This document shows positions 1-5,953 of a stretch of DNA of 8,263 nucleotides, piece by piece; the first letter of the stretch is position 1; every line of letters begins with the position of its first letter. The translations under genes were made by a program, and so were the position numbers. Source of the stretch: an uncultured Caulobacteraceae bacterium (GTDB lineage: Bacteria > Pseudomonadota > Alphaproteobacteria > Caulobacterales > Caulobacteraceae); NCBI GenBank assembly GCA_937910255.1, contig CALEOQ010000593.1:1-8263 (forward strand), given 5' to 3'. Under the pieces are notes generated by a model. It was given only the letters and a program-made list of their open reading frames with translations. It was not told the origin of the DNA and ran no database searches.

Positions 1-890
1 TGCTCCACCTGCAGGCGGGTGTTCATCTCCAGGAAGAAGAAGCTGCGGTCCTGGCCGGCCACGAACTCCACCGTACCGGCGCTGTCGTAGCCGACGGCCT
101 TGGCCAGCGCGATCGCCTGGTCGCCCATGGCCTTGCGGGTGGCCGCGTCCAGCAGGGGGCTCGGCGCCTCCTCGATGACCTTCTGGTTGCGCCGCTGGAT
201 CGAGCACTCCCGCTCGAACAGGTGGACCACATGGCCGTGCTTGTCGCCCAGCACCTGGATCTCGATATGGCGTGGGCTCTCGATGAACTTCTCGATGAAG
301 ATGCGGTCGTCGCCGAAGCTGGAACGGGCCTCGGCCTGAACCGCGGGGAAGCCCTCCTCCACGTCCTTGCGGGTCCAGGCGACCCGGATGCCCTTGCCCC
401 CGCCCCCGGCCGAGGCCTTGATCATCACCGGATAGCCGATCTCCTCGGCGATCTGCACGGCGTGAGCGGTGTCTGAAATCTCGCCCACATGCCCTGGCAC
501 TGTGGAGACCCCGGCGCGGCCGGCGGCCTTCTTGCTTTCGATCTTGTCGCCCATGGCCGCGATGGCCTCGGGGTTCGGGCCGATGAAGACGATGCCCTCC
601 TGCGCCAGCCGCCGGGCGAAGCCGGCATTTTCCGAGAGGAAGCCGAAGCCCGGATGGACGGCCTGCGCGCCCGTCTCGCGGCAGGCGGCGACGATCTTGT
701 CGGCCACCAGATAGCTTTCCGACGCCGGCGCAGGCCCGATGAACACGGACTCGTCGGCCATCTCCACGGCCATGGAATCGGCGTCGGCCTCGGAATAGAC
801 GACCACCGTCGCGATCCCCATCCGGCGACAGGTCTTGATGATGCGGACAGCGATCTCGCCGCGATTGGCGATCAGGATCTTGGAAAACAT
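1..890 (-). CDS. pccA: Biotin carboxylase-type alpha subunit, probably propionyl-CoA carboxylase PccA (3' part beyond window)
   Basis: This is the N-terminal 296 residues of the ATP-dependent biotin-carboxylating subunit of an acyl-CoA carboxylase. It reads MFSKILIANRGEIAVR, the usual start of these proteins. The biotin carboxylase N domain is followed by the ATP-grasp region: GDK with Lys116, the glycine-rich loop AGGGGKG at about 161-167, RHIEIQVLG at 207-215, ECSIQRRNQK at 228-237, and the catalytic EMNTR with Glu288, Asn290 and Arg292. These three positions match the numbering of E. coli AccC. The window edge cuts the gene, so the rest of the ATP-grasp fold and the expected C-terminal biotin carrier domain are not visible. 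Acetyl-, propionyl- and methylcrotonyl-CoA carboxylases share this half. PccA is inferred from the nearby pccB. No clear ribosome binding site precedes the ATG. The gene lies 11 bp downstream of the YbjQ-like gene on the same strand, so the two may be co-transcribed. Confidence 0.9.
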   Translation of the reverse strand, partial: MFSKILIANRGEIAVRIIKTCRRMGIATVVVYSEADADSMAVEMADESVFIGPAPASESYLVADKIVAACRETGAQAVHPGFGFLSENAGFARRLAQEGIVFIGPNPEAIAAMGDKIESKKAAGRAGVSTVPGHVGEISDTAHAVQIAEEIGYPVMIKASAGGGGKGIRVAWTRKDVEEGFPAVQAEARSSFGDDRIFIEKFIESPRHIEIQVLGDKHGHVVHLFERECSIQRRNQKVIEEAPSPLLDAATRKAMGDQAIALAKAVGYDSAGTVEFVAGQDRSFFFLEMNTRLQVE

Positions 891-901
891 GGCCACCGAA
901 C

Positions 902-1222
902 TCAACGCAGCTTCACCGCCGTACCCGAGGCGCTGACCATCAGCATCCCGTTCTCAACCCCCAGGGTTTCATAGTCGAGATCGACGCCGACCACCGCGTC
1001 GGCGCCCAGGCTGCGGGCCTCGTCGCACATTTCCCGCAGGGCGATGTCGCGGGCCTCGCGCAGGGCCTTTTCATAGCCGCCGGCGCGGCCGCCGATGATG
1101 TTGGTGATGCCGGCAAAGAAGTCCCGGAAGATGTGGGCGCCGATGATCGCCTCCCCGGTGACGACGCCCAGGGTGCTGGCGGTTTCGCGCTCCGCGAGGG
1201 TGGGTGTGGTGGCGGTGATCAT
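902..1222 (-). CDS. YbjQ/UPF0145 family (DUF74) protein
   Basis: This is a 106-residue protein of the YbjQ/UPF0145 family, small soluble proteins sometimes labelled heavy-metal-binding-domain proteins; their cellular role is not established. Visible family features are TLGVVTGEAIIGAHIFRDFF near residues 17-36, GGRAGGYEKALREARDIAL at about 44-62, LGADAVVGVDLDYETLG at 72-88, and the C-terminal strand MLMVSASGTAVKL at 93-105. The ATG at 1222 is chosen because a good Shine-Dalgarno sequence, GGAGAGG (complement of 1229-1235), lies 6 bases upstream and because the protein then has the usual family length. A longer in-frame version would run into the divergent msrB gene. There is no signal peptide or membrane segment. 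The gene starts 79 bp from the divergent msrB and ends 11 bp before pccA, so it could be the first gene of a pccA transcript. Confidence 0.85.
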   Translation of the reverse strand: MITATTPTLAERETASTLGVVTGEAIIGAHIFRDFFAGITNIIGGRAGGYEKALREARDIALREMCDEARSLGADAVVGVDLDYETLGVENGMLMVSASGTAVKLR

Positions 1223-1301
1223 TCCTGGCCTCTCCCGACATGCCCCCAATCGAACGCGGGGGTCCTTTCGCTCCGTGGGGACGAACCTTAGATTGGTGAT
1301 C
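1223..1301. promoter_or_regulatory. Divergent spacer between the YbjQ-like gene and msrB
   Basis: This 79-bp spacer must hold the promoters of both divergent genes. On the minus side it contains the GGAGAGG ribosome binding site of the YbjQ-like gene. On the plus side no Shine-Dalgarno sequence precedes the msrB ATG, and an AT-richer CCTTAGAT lies 8 bases before it. That arrangement could fit a -10 element and a very short or absent leader, but I could not find a convincing matching -35 element. The spacer's msrB end forms part of an imperfect palindrome around the start codon (1293-1309). Promoter positions are not resolved. Confidence 0.4.
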
Positions 1302-1309
1302 ATGACCAA
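1293..1309. repeat. Imperfect 17-bp palindrome spanning the msrB start codon
   Basis: The sequence TTGGTGATCATGACCAA is symmetric about position 1301 at seven of eight pairs, and it contains the msrB ATG. It could be an operator or a weak start-site hairpin, or chance in coding DNA. The inner GGTGATCAT recurs at the YbjQ-like start codon (1214-1222). Confidence 0.4.
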
Positions 1310-1793
1310 GCCAGCCGACTCCCCGACGACCGAATTCGATCTGTCCCCGCCCGACCCTGCGGAACGCAAGGCCCTCGAGGCCGACCTCTCGACCGAAGAG
1401 GCCGAGGTGTTGCTGCGGCATGGCACCGAAGCGCCGTTCTGCGGCGGCCTGCTCGATAACAAGGAGGACGGCGTCTATTGCTGCCGTCTCTGCGGCCTGC
1501 CCCTGTTTCGGGCGCACACCAAGTTCGAGAGCGGCACCGGCTGGCCGAGCTTCTTCGCGCCGATGAACGAGGCCCACGTGGTCGCCGTCCGCGACGTCAG
1601 CTACGGCATGGTGCGCATCGAGACCCGCTGCGCCCGGTGCGACAGCCACCAGGGCCACGTCTTCCCCGATGGCCCGCGCCCCACCGGCCTGCGCTACTGC
1701 ATCAATTCGGTGTCGCTGGAGTTCGTCGGCGACGGCCAGCCCCTTCGCGATCCCTTGGGCCGCGGCGACAACGCCCATATGGGCGCAGGCTAG
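1302..1793 (+). CDS. msrB: Peptide-methionine (R)-S-oxide reductase MsrB
   Basis: MsrB reduces methionine-R-sulfoxide in oxidised proteins back to methionine, normally using thioredoxin, and is a cytoplasmic repair enzyme. The 163-residue protein shows all the family signatures. GTEAPFCGGLLDNKEDGVY is at 41-59. Two zinc-binding CxxC pairs are present, Cys61/Cys64 and Cys110/Cys113. GTGWPSF is at 78-84, GHVF at 118-121, and the catalytic cysteine is Cys133 in RYCINS. The N-terminus has about 40 residues before the core, without a signal peptide. ATG 1302 is chosen as the start; GTG 1296 in the same frame would add only two residues, and no Shine-Dalgarno sequence distinguishes them. The gene is alone on its strand. 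It is divergent from the YbjQ-like gene and convergent with the kinase gene, sharing stop-codon bases with it. Confidence 0.95.
   Translation: MTKPADSPTTEFDLSPPDPAERKALEADLSTEEAEVLLRHGTEAPFCGGLLDNKEDGVYCCRLCGLPLFRAHTKFESGTGWPSFFAPMNEAHVVAVRDVSYGMVRIETRCARCDSHQGHVFPDGPRPTGLRYCINSVSLEFVGDGQPLRDPLGRGDNAHMGAG
1790..1793. other. Shared CTAG: overlapping convergent stop codons of msrB and the kinase gene
   Basis: msrB ends with TAG at 1791-1793 on the plus strand. The kinase gene ends with TAG read from 1792 down to 1790 on the minus strand. The palindrome CTAG therefore serves both genes, leaving no intergenic space. Any transcription terminator for either gene must lie inside the other gene's coding sequence, or the two transcripts overlap at their 3' ends. 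Confidence 0.95.
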
Positions 1794-2587
1794 CCAGCCC
1801 CCTCGATGAGGGCCAGCACGGCTCTGGGCGCGGCCGGATCGCTGCCGTCCTGGGCGTGCCAGGCGGCTGACAGGCCGGCATGGGCGTGTGCCCAGGCCCG
1901 CAGCCGGGCCGGCTCCAGATTGGCCGTCCGGGCGATCTGCGCCAGGCGCGTGGCGAAGCGGTCGGCGGTGACAGCGGCCAGGTCGGGATTGGGGAAGATG
2001 TTGGCGTAGTCATAGGCTCGCTCGCCCATCAGCCCCCAGGGATCGATGGCCAGCCAGCCCTCGGAGCCGAAATCCAGCACATTGCCGTGGTGGATATCCC
2101 CGTGCAGCAGCACCGGGTCGCGGGGAGTCGCCAGGAGGCCGGAGGCCACGCGACGGGCGCGCGCCAGGGTCGGGTCGGTGGACTGGATCAGGGCCGAAAA
2201 CTGCCTGGCCAAGGAGGGCGCGGCCGGCGGGCCCGAGTCCCGTGGCGCATGAAGCCTGGCGACCACCTGACACAGGATCGCCGTGGCGGCCTCATCCTTC
2301 CCAGCCAGCACCTGTTGGGTGAGCGGGACGCCTGTGGCCCGAACCATCAGCAGCGCCTCTTCCTGGGTGGCGAGGACCGGCGCTGCGCCCTGCCCGTCCC
2401 ACCAGGCCATGATGGCGCCCCCGCGCCGCTCATCTGGACTGTGAGCCAGCTTCAGCATGGCCGCCTGGGCGCCGGCGCGCACCGGCAGCAGGCGCGAGCG
2501 GGTTACTGGCATGGATATGACATCGCCCTCCGGAACCAGGTCCCAGAGGGCGAGCCAGGGTTCAAAATCCTCAAGCCCGGCGCCCAT
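1790..2587 (-). CDS. Aminoglycoside/hydroxyurea phosphotransferase family kinase (APH(6)-like)
   Basis: This 265-residue protein belongs to the APH(6)/hydroxyurea kinase family (PF04655 type), which includes streptomycin 6-phosphotransferases. Such enzymes transfer the ATP gamma-phosphate to a hydroxyl of a small molecule. Visible landmarks are the nucleotide-lobe lysine in AMLKLAHSPDE (Lys46), a WWDGQGAAPVL segment at about 62-72, the catalytic loop LLHGDIHHGNVL at 160-171 with Asp164 and Asn169, and the metal-binding Asp182 in IDPWGLMGERAYDYANIF. From memory, family members often have Lys or another residue where Trp184 stands here. Chromosomal members in environmental bacteria usually have no proven resistance role, so the substrate is unknown and streptomycin resistance is not claimed. 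The ATG at 2587 lacks a clear Shine-Dalgarno sequence and directly follows a GC-rich hairpin. The gene lies 42 bp after the BON gene on the same strand and may be read from the same transcript. Confidence 0.85.
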   Translation of the reverse strand: MGAGLEDFEPWLALWDLVPEGDVISMPVTRSRLLPVRAGAQAAMLKLAHSPDERRGGAIMAWWDGQGAAPVLATQEEALLMVRATGVPLTQQVLAGKDEAATAILCQVVARLHAPRDSGPPAAPSLARQFSALIQSTDPTLARARRVASGLLATPRDPVLLHGDIHHGNVLDFGSEGWLAIDPWGLMGERAYDYANIFPNPDLAAVTADRFATRLAQIARTANLEPARLRAWAHAHAGLSAAWHAQDGSDPAAPRAVLALIEGAG

Positions 2588-2612
2588 GTCGCCAGCCTAG
2601 GCCGGCGGCGAC
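2588..2612 (-). other. GC-rich inverted repeat between the BON gene and the kinase start
   Basis: GTCGCC (2588-2593) pairs with GGCGAC (2607-2612). After a bulged A at 2594, GCC (2595-2597) pairs with GGC (2604-2606), leaving a six-base loop. This makes a nine-pair stem whose base touches the kinase ATG. There is no run of T after it, so it does not look like a standard intrinsic terminator. It may stabilise the BON mRNA 3' end or mask the kinase ribosome-binding region. Confidence 0.45.
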
Positions 2613-2629
2613 GCGCGGAGCAATGGGAC

Positions 2630-3478
2630 CTATTCGTCGCCGTCGGTCACCTTGGCCAGGGTGGAGTTGGTGGCCATGCGACCCTGCCGGCCGGTGACGG
2701 CCGAGGGCTGGTCCACCCTTGCCTTGACGCGCAGATTGTTCTGCACGTGCTTCACCCCGTGGATGTCCTCGACGCAGTGCTCGGCGTGGTGCTTGCCCAG
2801 GCGGTCATCTACCGTGCCGCTGAGCGTCACTTCGCCGTCGCTCACGCCAACCTCGATCTCCGAGGCGTCGAGCCAGGGGTCGTCGGTCAGGGCGTGATGG
2901 ACATCGTCCATGATCCGTTCGTCAGGCCGGACATAGCCCTTGGGGCCCCGGCCCCGGTGGCTGCGGGCCTCGTCCCAGCGGCGGCGGCGCTCGGCGTCCT
3001 CGTCGCCAAACCACGAGGCCACCTCGTCCGTCGTCCGGTCCCAGAAGCCACGGTCGTGGGAATCACGGACCAGGCGGCTATCGCCGCCATAGGCGCGGGC
3101 ATAGGCGCGGCGCGTCTCGGCGCGCTGGCGGCGCGGCGGGTCATCGATATCGCCTCGGCCGCCAAACCCGCCATTCTGCATGGCGTAGCCTTCCTGGCCG
3201 AAATAGCCCTCGCCATAGAGCCGGTCGCGGTCCTCGTAACGATCAGGCGACGGTTCATTGCGATAGGGCGCCTGGGTGCTGTGTTCATAATCGACGCCGG
3301 TCTCCTGCTCGCCGAAGACGTGGCCGCGGCCCTGGCGTCCTGAGGCGAAGCTGCGATCCTCGGCGCCGTAATCAGAGCCCCCGCCGCCCTGGCGACCCCG
3401 CGCCGAGCTCCCGTCTTCGCCACGCCGGGGCCAGCGGGCGCGGCCACGATCCTGATCTTCGGTCCATCTGTCAGCCAT
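2630..3478 (-). CDS. BON domain protein with SWFGD motif and long disordered N-terminus
   Basis: This 282-residue protein has no signal peptide or membrane segment. Residues 1 to about 145 are low-complexity and highly charged, rich in Arg, Gly, Asp, Glu and Tyr, and look disordered. A conserved block follows: SWFGDEDAERRR at 155-166, then HRGRGPKGY at 174-182. A BON domain occupies about 184-254 (ERIMDDVHHALTDDPWLDAS, then EVTLSGTVDDR and VQNNLRVKA). BON domains are small alpha/beta modules found in osmotic-stress proteins such as OsmY, often linked to lipid or membrane binding. Proteins with this SWFGD plus BON arrangement recur in proteobacteria but lack a firm function. ATG 3478 has a good ribosome binding site, GGGAG (complement of 3487-3491), 8 bases upstream. 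A candidate general-stress promoter lies further upstream, so stress induction is likely but inferred. Confidence 0.85.
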   Translation of the reverse strand: MADRWTEDQDRGRARWPRRGEDGSSARGRQGGGGSDYGAEDRSFASGRQGRGHVFGEQETGVDYEHSTQAPYRNEPSPDRYEDRDRLYGEGYFGQEGYAMQNGGFGGRGDIDDPPRRQRAETRRAYARAYGGDSRLVRDSHDRGFWDRTTDEVASWFGDEDAERRRRWDEARSHRGRGPKGYVRPDERIMDDVHHALTDDPWLDASEIEVGVSDGEVTLSGTVDDRLGKHHAEHCVEDIHGVKHVQNNLRVKARVDQPSAVTGRQGRMATNSTLAKVTDGDE

Positions 3479-3530
3479 GGTCGGTTCTCCCGTGTCTTAG
3501 AGGGGTGCGCATTCGCGCTCTCCCTGAAAC

Positions 3531-3555
3531 AACAGGCTCGCCCCGGCCTTGTTCC
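3531..3555 (-). promoter_or_regulatory. Candidate EcfG/sigma-T general stress promoter for the BON gene
   Basis: Read on the minus strand, GGAAC (complement of 3551-3555) is followed after exactly 16 bases by TGTT (complement of 3531-3534). The alphaproteobacterial general stress sigma factor (EcfG, sigma-T in Caulobacter) recognises about GGAAC-N16-18-CGTT, so only one position of the -10 differs. The -10 ends 52 bases before the BON ATG, giving a plausible leader of about 45 bases containing the GGGAG ribosome binding site. Its placement in a 113-bp spacer and ahead of a stress-type gene supports it. Confidence 0.6.
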
Positions 3556-3564
3556 GAAATTCTC

Positions 3565-3580
3565 TGGGCTGCGGCGCCCA
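3565..3580 (-). terminator. Weak hairpin just after the pccB stop
   Basis: On the minus strand TGGGC and GCCCA form a five-pair stem with a six-base loop, starting 11 bases after the pccB stop codon, followed by GAGAATTT. The stem is short and the T run is poor, so it is at best a weak terminator separating pccB from the BON gene. Confidence 0.25.
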
Positions 3581-3591
3581 TCGCGGTCAGA

Positions 3592-5118
3592 TCACAGCGG
3601 GATATTGTCGTGCTTCTTCCAGGGGTTCTGGAGGACCTTGCCCTTGAGACTGCGGAGGCCGCGCACGATCCGGCGGCGGGTGCCATGGGGCATGATCACG
3701 TCGTCGATATAGCCGCGGCTGGCGGCGACGAACGGGTTGGCGAAGCGGTCCTTGTACTCCGCCTCCCGGGCGACCAGCTCCTCTTCGGTCTGGTTGCGGA
3801 AGATGATCTCCACCGCGCCCTTGGAGCCCATGACGGCGATCTCGGCCGTGGGCCAGGCATAGTTCAGATCGCCGCGGATGTGCTTGGAGCTCATCACGTC
3901 ATAGGCGCCGCCATAGGCCTTGCGGGTGATGACGGTGATCTTGGGCACCGTGGCCTCGGCATAGGCGAACAACAGCTTGGCGCCGTGACGGATCAGGCCG
4001 CCCTGCTCCTGGCGGGTGCCCGGCATGAAGCCCGGCACGTCGACGAAGGTCACCAGCGGGATCTCGAAGGCGTCGCAGAAGCGCACGAAGCGGGCCGCCT
4101 TGCGGCTGGCGTCGATGTCCAGCACCCCGGCCAGCACCTGCGGCTGATTGGCGACGACGCCCACCGGCTGGCCGTCCATGCGGGCGAAGCCGCAGATGAT
4201 GTTCTTGGCGAAGTCCGGGGAAATCTCGAAGAAATCGGCCTCGTCCACGACCTTCCAGATCAGCTCCTTCATGTCGTAGGGCTTGTTGGGATTGGCCGGG
4301 ACCAGGGTGTCGAGGCTGGGCTCCTCCCGCTCGGCGCTGTCGAAGCTCTCGCGCGCCGGCGGGCGCTCGCGGTTGGAGGTCGGCAGGAAGTCCACCAGGC
4401 GGCGCACCTGGGTCATGGCCTCCAGGTCGTTCTCGAAGGCGCCGTCGGCCACGCCGGACTTCATGGCGTGAACCCGGTAGCCGCCCAGGTCCTCGTGGCT
4501 GACATCCTCGTGGGTGACCGTCTTCACCACGTCGGGGCCGGTCACATACATGTAGCTCGTGTCCTTCACCATGAAGATGAAGTCCATGATGGCCGGGGAA
4601 TAGACGTCGCCGCCGGCGCAGGGCCCCATGATCACGGCGATCTGCGGGATGACGCCCGAGGCCAGGGTGTTCTCCAGGAAGATGTCGGCATAGCCGGCCA
4701 GCGAATCCACGCCCTCCTGGATGCGGGCGCCGCCGGCGTCGAACAGGCCGATGATCGGCGCGCCCATTTTCAGGGCCTGGCGCTGGACCTTGAGGATCTT
4801 CTGCGCATGCGCGCTGGAAAGAGATCCGCCGAAGACCGTGAAATCCTTGGAGAAGACGAAGACGGTTCGGCCGTTGATCGTGCCCCAGCCGGTGACGACC
4901 CCGTCGCCAGGCACCTTCTGTTCGGCCATGCCGAAGTCGGTGGCCCGGTGCTCGACGAACATGTCGAACTCCTCGAAGGAGCCCTCGTCCAGCAGCAGAT
5001 CCACCCGTTCGCGGGCGGTGAGCTTGCCCTTGGCGTGCTGGGCTTCGATCCGGCGGGCCCCGCCCCCCTGGCGCGCGGTTTCCCGCTTGGCTTCAAGCTC
5101 TACGAGGACCTGCTTCAC
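3592..5118 (-). CDS. pccB: Propionyl-CoA carboxylase beta (carboxyltransferase) subunit
   Basis: This subunit moves the carboxyl group from carboxybiotin on PccA to propionyl-CoA, giving methylmalonyl-CoA for entry into central metabolism. The 508-residue protein has the full length of the family. It holds two crotonase-like carboxyltransferase halves. The N-terminal half includes VFSKDFTVFGGSLSSAHAQK (88-107), FDAGGARIQEGV (126-137) and the GPCAGGDVYSPA oxyanion loop (166-176). The C-terminal half includes VDVPGFMPGTRQEQGG (359-374) and KAYGGAYDVMSSKH (400-413). Asp407 in that last motif matches the residue associated with propionyl-CoA preference in Streptomyces PccB. The GTG at 5118 is chosen because GGGAGG (complement of 5127-5132) lies 8 bases upstream and the protein then begins MKQVLVELEAKRE. 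A GTG at 5187 would add 23 residues but has no ribosome binding site. pccB follows the ATP12 gene by 91 bp on the same strand. Confidence 0.95.
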   Translation of the reverse strand: MKQVLVELEAKRETARQGGGARRIEAQHAKGKLTARERVDLLLDEGSFEEFDMFVEHRATDFGMAEQKVPGDGVVTGWGTINGRTVFVFSKDFTVFGGSLSSAHAQKILKVQRQALKMGAPIIGLFDAGGARIQEGVDSLAGYADIFLENTLASGVIPQIAVIMGPCAGGDVYSPAIMDFIFMVKDTSYMYVTGPDVVKTVTHEDVSHEDLGGYRVHAMKSGVADGAFENDLEAMTQVRRLVDFLPTSNRERPPARESFDSAEREEPSLDTLVPANPNKPYDMKELIWKVVDEADFFEISPDFAKNIICGFARMDGQPVGVVANQPQVLAGVLDIDASRKAARFVRFCDAFEIPLVTFVDVPGFMPGTRQEQGGLIRHGAKLLFAYAEATVPKITVITRKAYGGAYDVMSSKHIRGDLNYAWPTAEIAVMGSKGAVEIIFRNQTEEELVAREAEYKDRFANPFVAASRGYIDDVIMPHGTRRRIVRGLRSLKGKVLQNPWKKHDNIPL

Positions 5119-5209
5119 GCTGAACGCCTCCCTGACGACCACTGACCGCTCAGCCGTAATGGGCGCCGCAGGACCGCGCAAGTTCACCCCGCGTCAGGGA
5201 ATTTCGCGC
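5119..5209 (-). promoter_or_regulatory. Spacer between the ATP12 gene and pccB
   Basis: This 91-bp region holds the pccB ribosome binding site and room for a promoter. I see no confident -35/-10 pair: a TTGCGC and a CATTAC on the minus strand are only 14 bases apart. I also see no paired TTTGCAAA-type sites known for PccR-controlled propionate genes, and no strong terminator for the ATP12 gene. pccB may be read from its own promoter here or from the upstream gene. Confidence 0.35.
5127..5132 (-). promoter_or_regulatory. Shine-Dalgarno sequence that fixes the pccB GTG start
   Basis: GGGAGG on the minus strand, 8 bases before GTG 5118. The longer in-frame start at 5187 has no such sequence, so this site decides the start of pccB. 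Confidence 0.8.
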
Positions 5210-5953
5210 CTACGCCGCGTCAAGGGCGCGGAACCAGGCGTCCAGCATGGCCGACTCCATGGTCAGGCGCGCGACCCGCTCGGCGGCCTCTTCATCGACG
5301 CCCCAGGCCTCTTCCTGGAAGATCTCGTCCAGCCGCGACAGGGTCAGCGCCTGGGCGCCGTCCAGCCAGCCCCGCTGCAATGCGAGCGCCAGCACCGCCG
5401 AGCCATAGAGCGAGGCGCCGAAGGCGACGCCGGCCAACCGGAAGTCGTCCAGGCGCTCGGCCAGGGATCGCACCTGGGCAAGGGTCGCCTCGGGCTGAGC
5501 CTGGTGGATGATGCCGGCGGCGCGGACAAAGGCGACGCCGAACTCCTGCTCAGCCCGGGTGAGCACCGGCTCCCACGCCGCGCTCTGCCGCGCCACGAGG
5601 GTATGCGGATCCTCGGCGAAATAGCAGAGCAGATCAGACCCGGCATAGTCGGCCACCGACTGCGCGGTCGCGGCGCGGGCCTGGGGGATGGAGTCGATGG
5701 CGGTGTTGGCCAGCCGGGTGGCGTGCATGCCGACGATGTCCAGGGTTTCGCCCTGGCGCGCCCATTCAGCGGCGATCATCTCGGCCAGGGCGCGGGTCGG
5801 AACCAGCAGCCGCCCGCCCAGGGGGCCGCGCACCTGACGGTCATCCAGCAGGACGGCGAAGCCGCCATCGGCCTCGACCACCGACACCGTCGTGTAGAAC
5901 CGCCGAGGCCTGTCGGTCGCCTCTTGAAAACCACGTCTCAAATTCGTCTCCAT
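5210..5953 (-). CDS. ATP12-family F1-ATPase assembly chaperone
   Basis: ATP12 proteins bind the alpha subunit of the F1 sector of ATP synthase before it joins the catalytic hexamer. In bacteria the family is largely alphaproteobacterial, matching its mitochondrial role. The 247-residue protein shows RPRRFYTTVSV (15-25), the beta-hairpin segment AVLLDDRQVRGP (33-44), LLVPTRALAEMIAAEWARQ (49-67), MHATRLANTAID (76-87), YAGSDLLCYFAE (103-114), and the C-terminal helical part with LQRGWLDGA and EEAWGVDEEAAER (214-226). ATG 5953 is chosen because the protein then has typical length and begins just before the conserved RPRRFY. In-frame GTG 6007 and TTG 6013 would add about 20 residues unlike the family and overlap the regulatory spacer. 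No good Shine-Dalgarno sequence precedes any of them. The gene is divergent from DUF1800 and 91 bp upstream of pccB. Confidence 0.9.
   Translation of the reverse strand: METNLRRGFQEATDRPRRFYTTVSVVEADGGFAVLLDDRQVRGPLGGRLLVPTRALAEMIAAEWARQGETLDIVGMHATRLANTAIDSIPQARAATAQSVADYAGSDLLCYFAEDPHTLVARQSAAWEPVLTRAEQEFGVAFVRAAGIIHQAQPEATLAQVRSLAERLDDFRLAGVAFGASLYGSAVLALALQRGWLDGAQALTLSRLDEIFQEEAWGVDEEAAERVARLTMESAMLDAWFRALDAA

Noticed and set aside
489..974. 161-codon open frame on the plus strand
   Set aside because: It is antisense to the biotin carboxylase gene, whose ATP-grasp motifs occupy the same DNA on the minus strand.
1223..1462. 80-residue N-terminal extension of the YbjQ-like protein
   Set aside because: It overlaps the MsrB coding region on the other strand and adds no family sequence. 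The start at 1222 has a good ribosome binding site.
1880..3343. 487-codon open frame on the plus strand
   Set aside because: It is antisense across two real minus-strand genes (kinase and BON) and spans their spacer. No recognisable domain, low-complexity product.
3505..5145. 546-codon open frame on the plus strand
   Set aside because: It lies antisense to pccB, whose motifs are unmistakable. Its product is a compositionally biased A/G/H/D/V string with no domain, as expected for an antisense frame in GC-rich DNA.
5119..5187. 23-residue N-terminal extension of PccB from GTG 5187
   Set aside because: No ribosome binding site and no resemblance to the family start. The GTG at 5118 has GGGAGG at ideal spacing.
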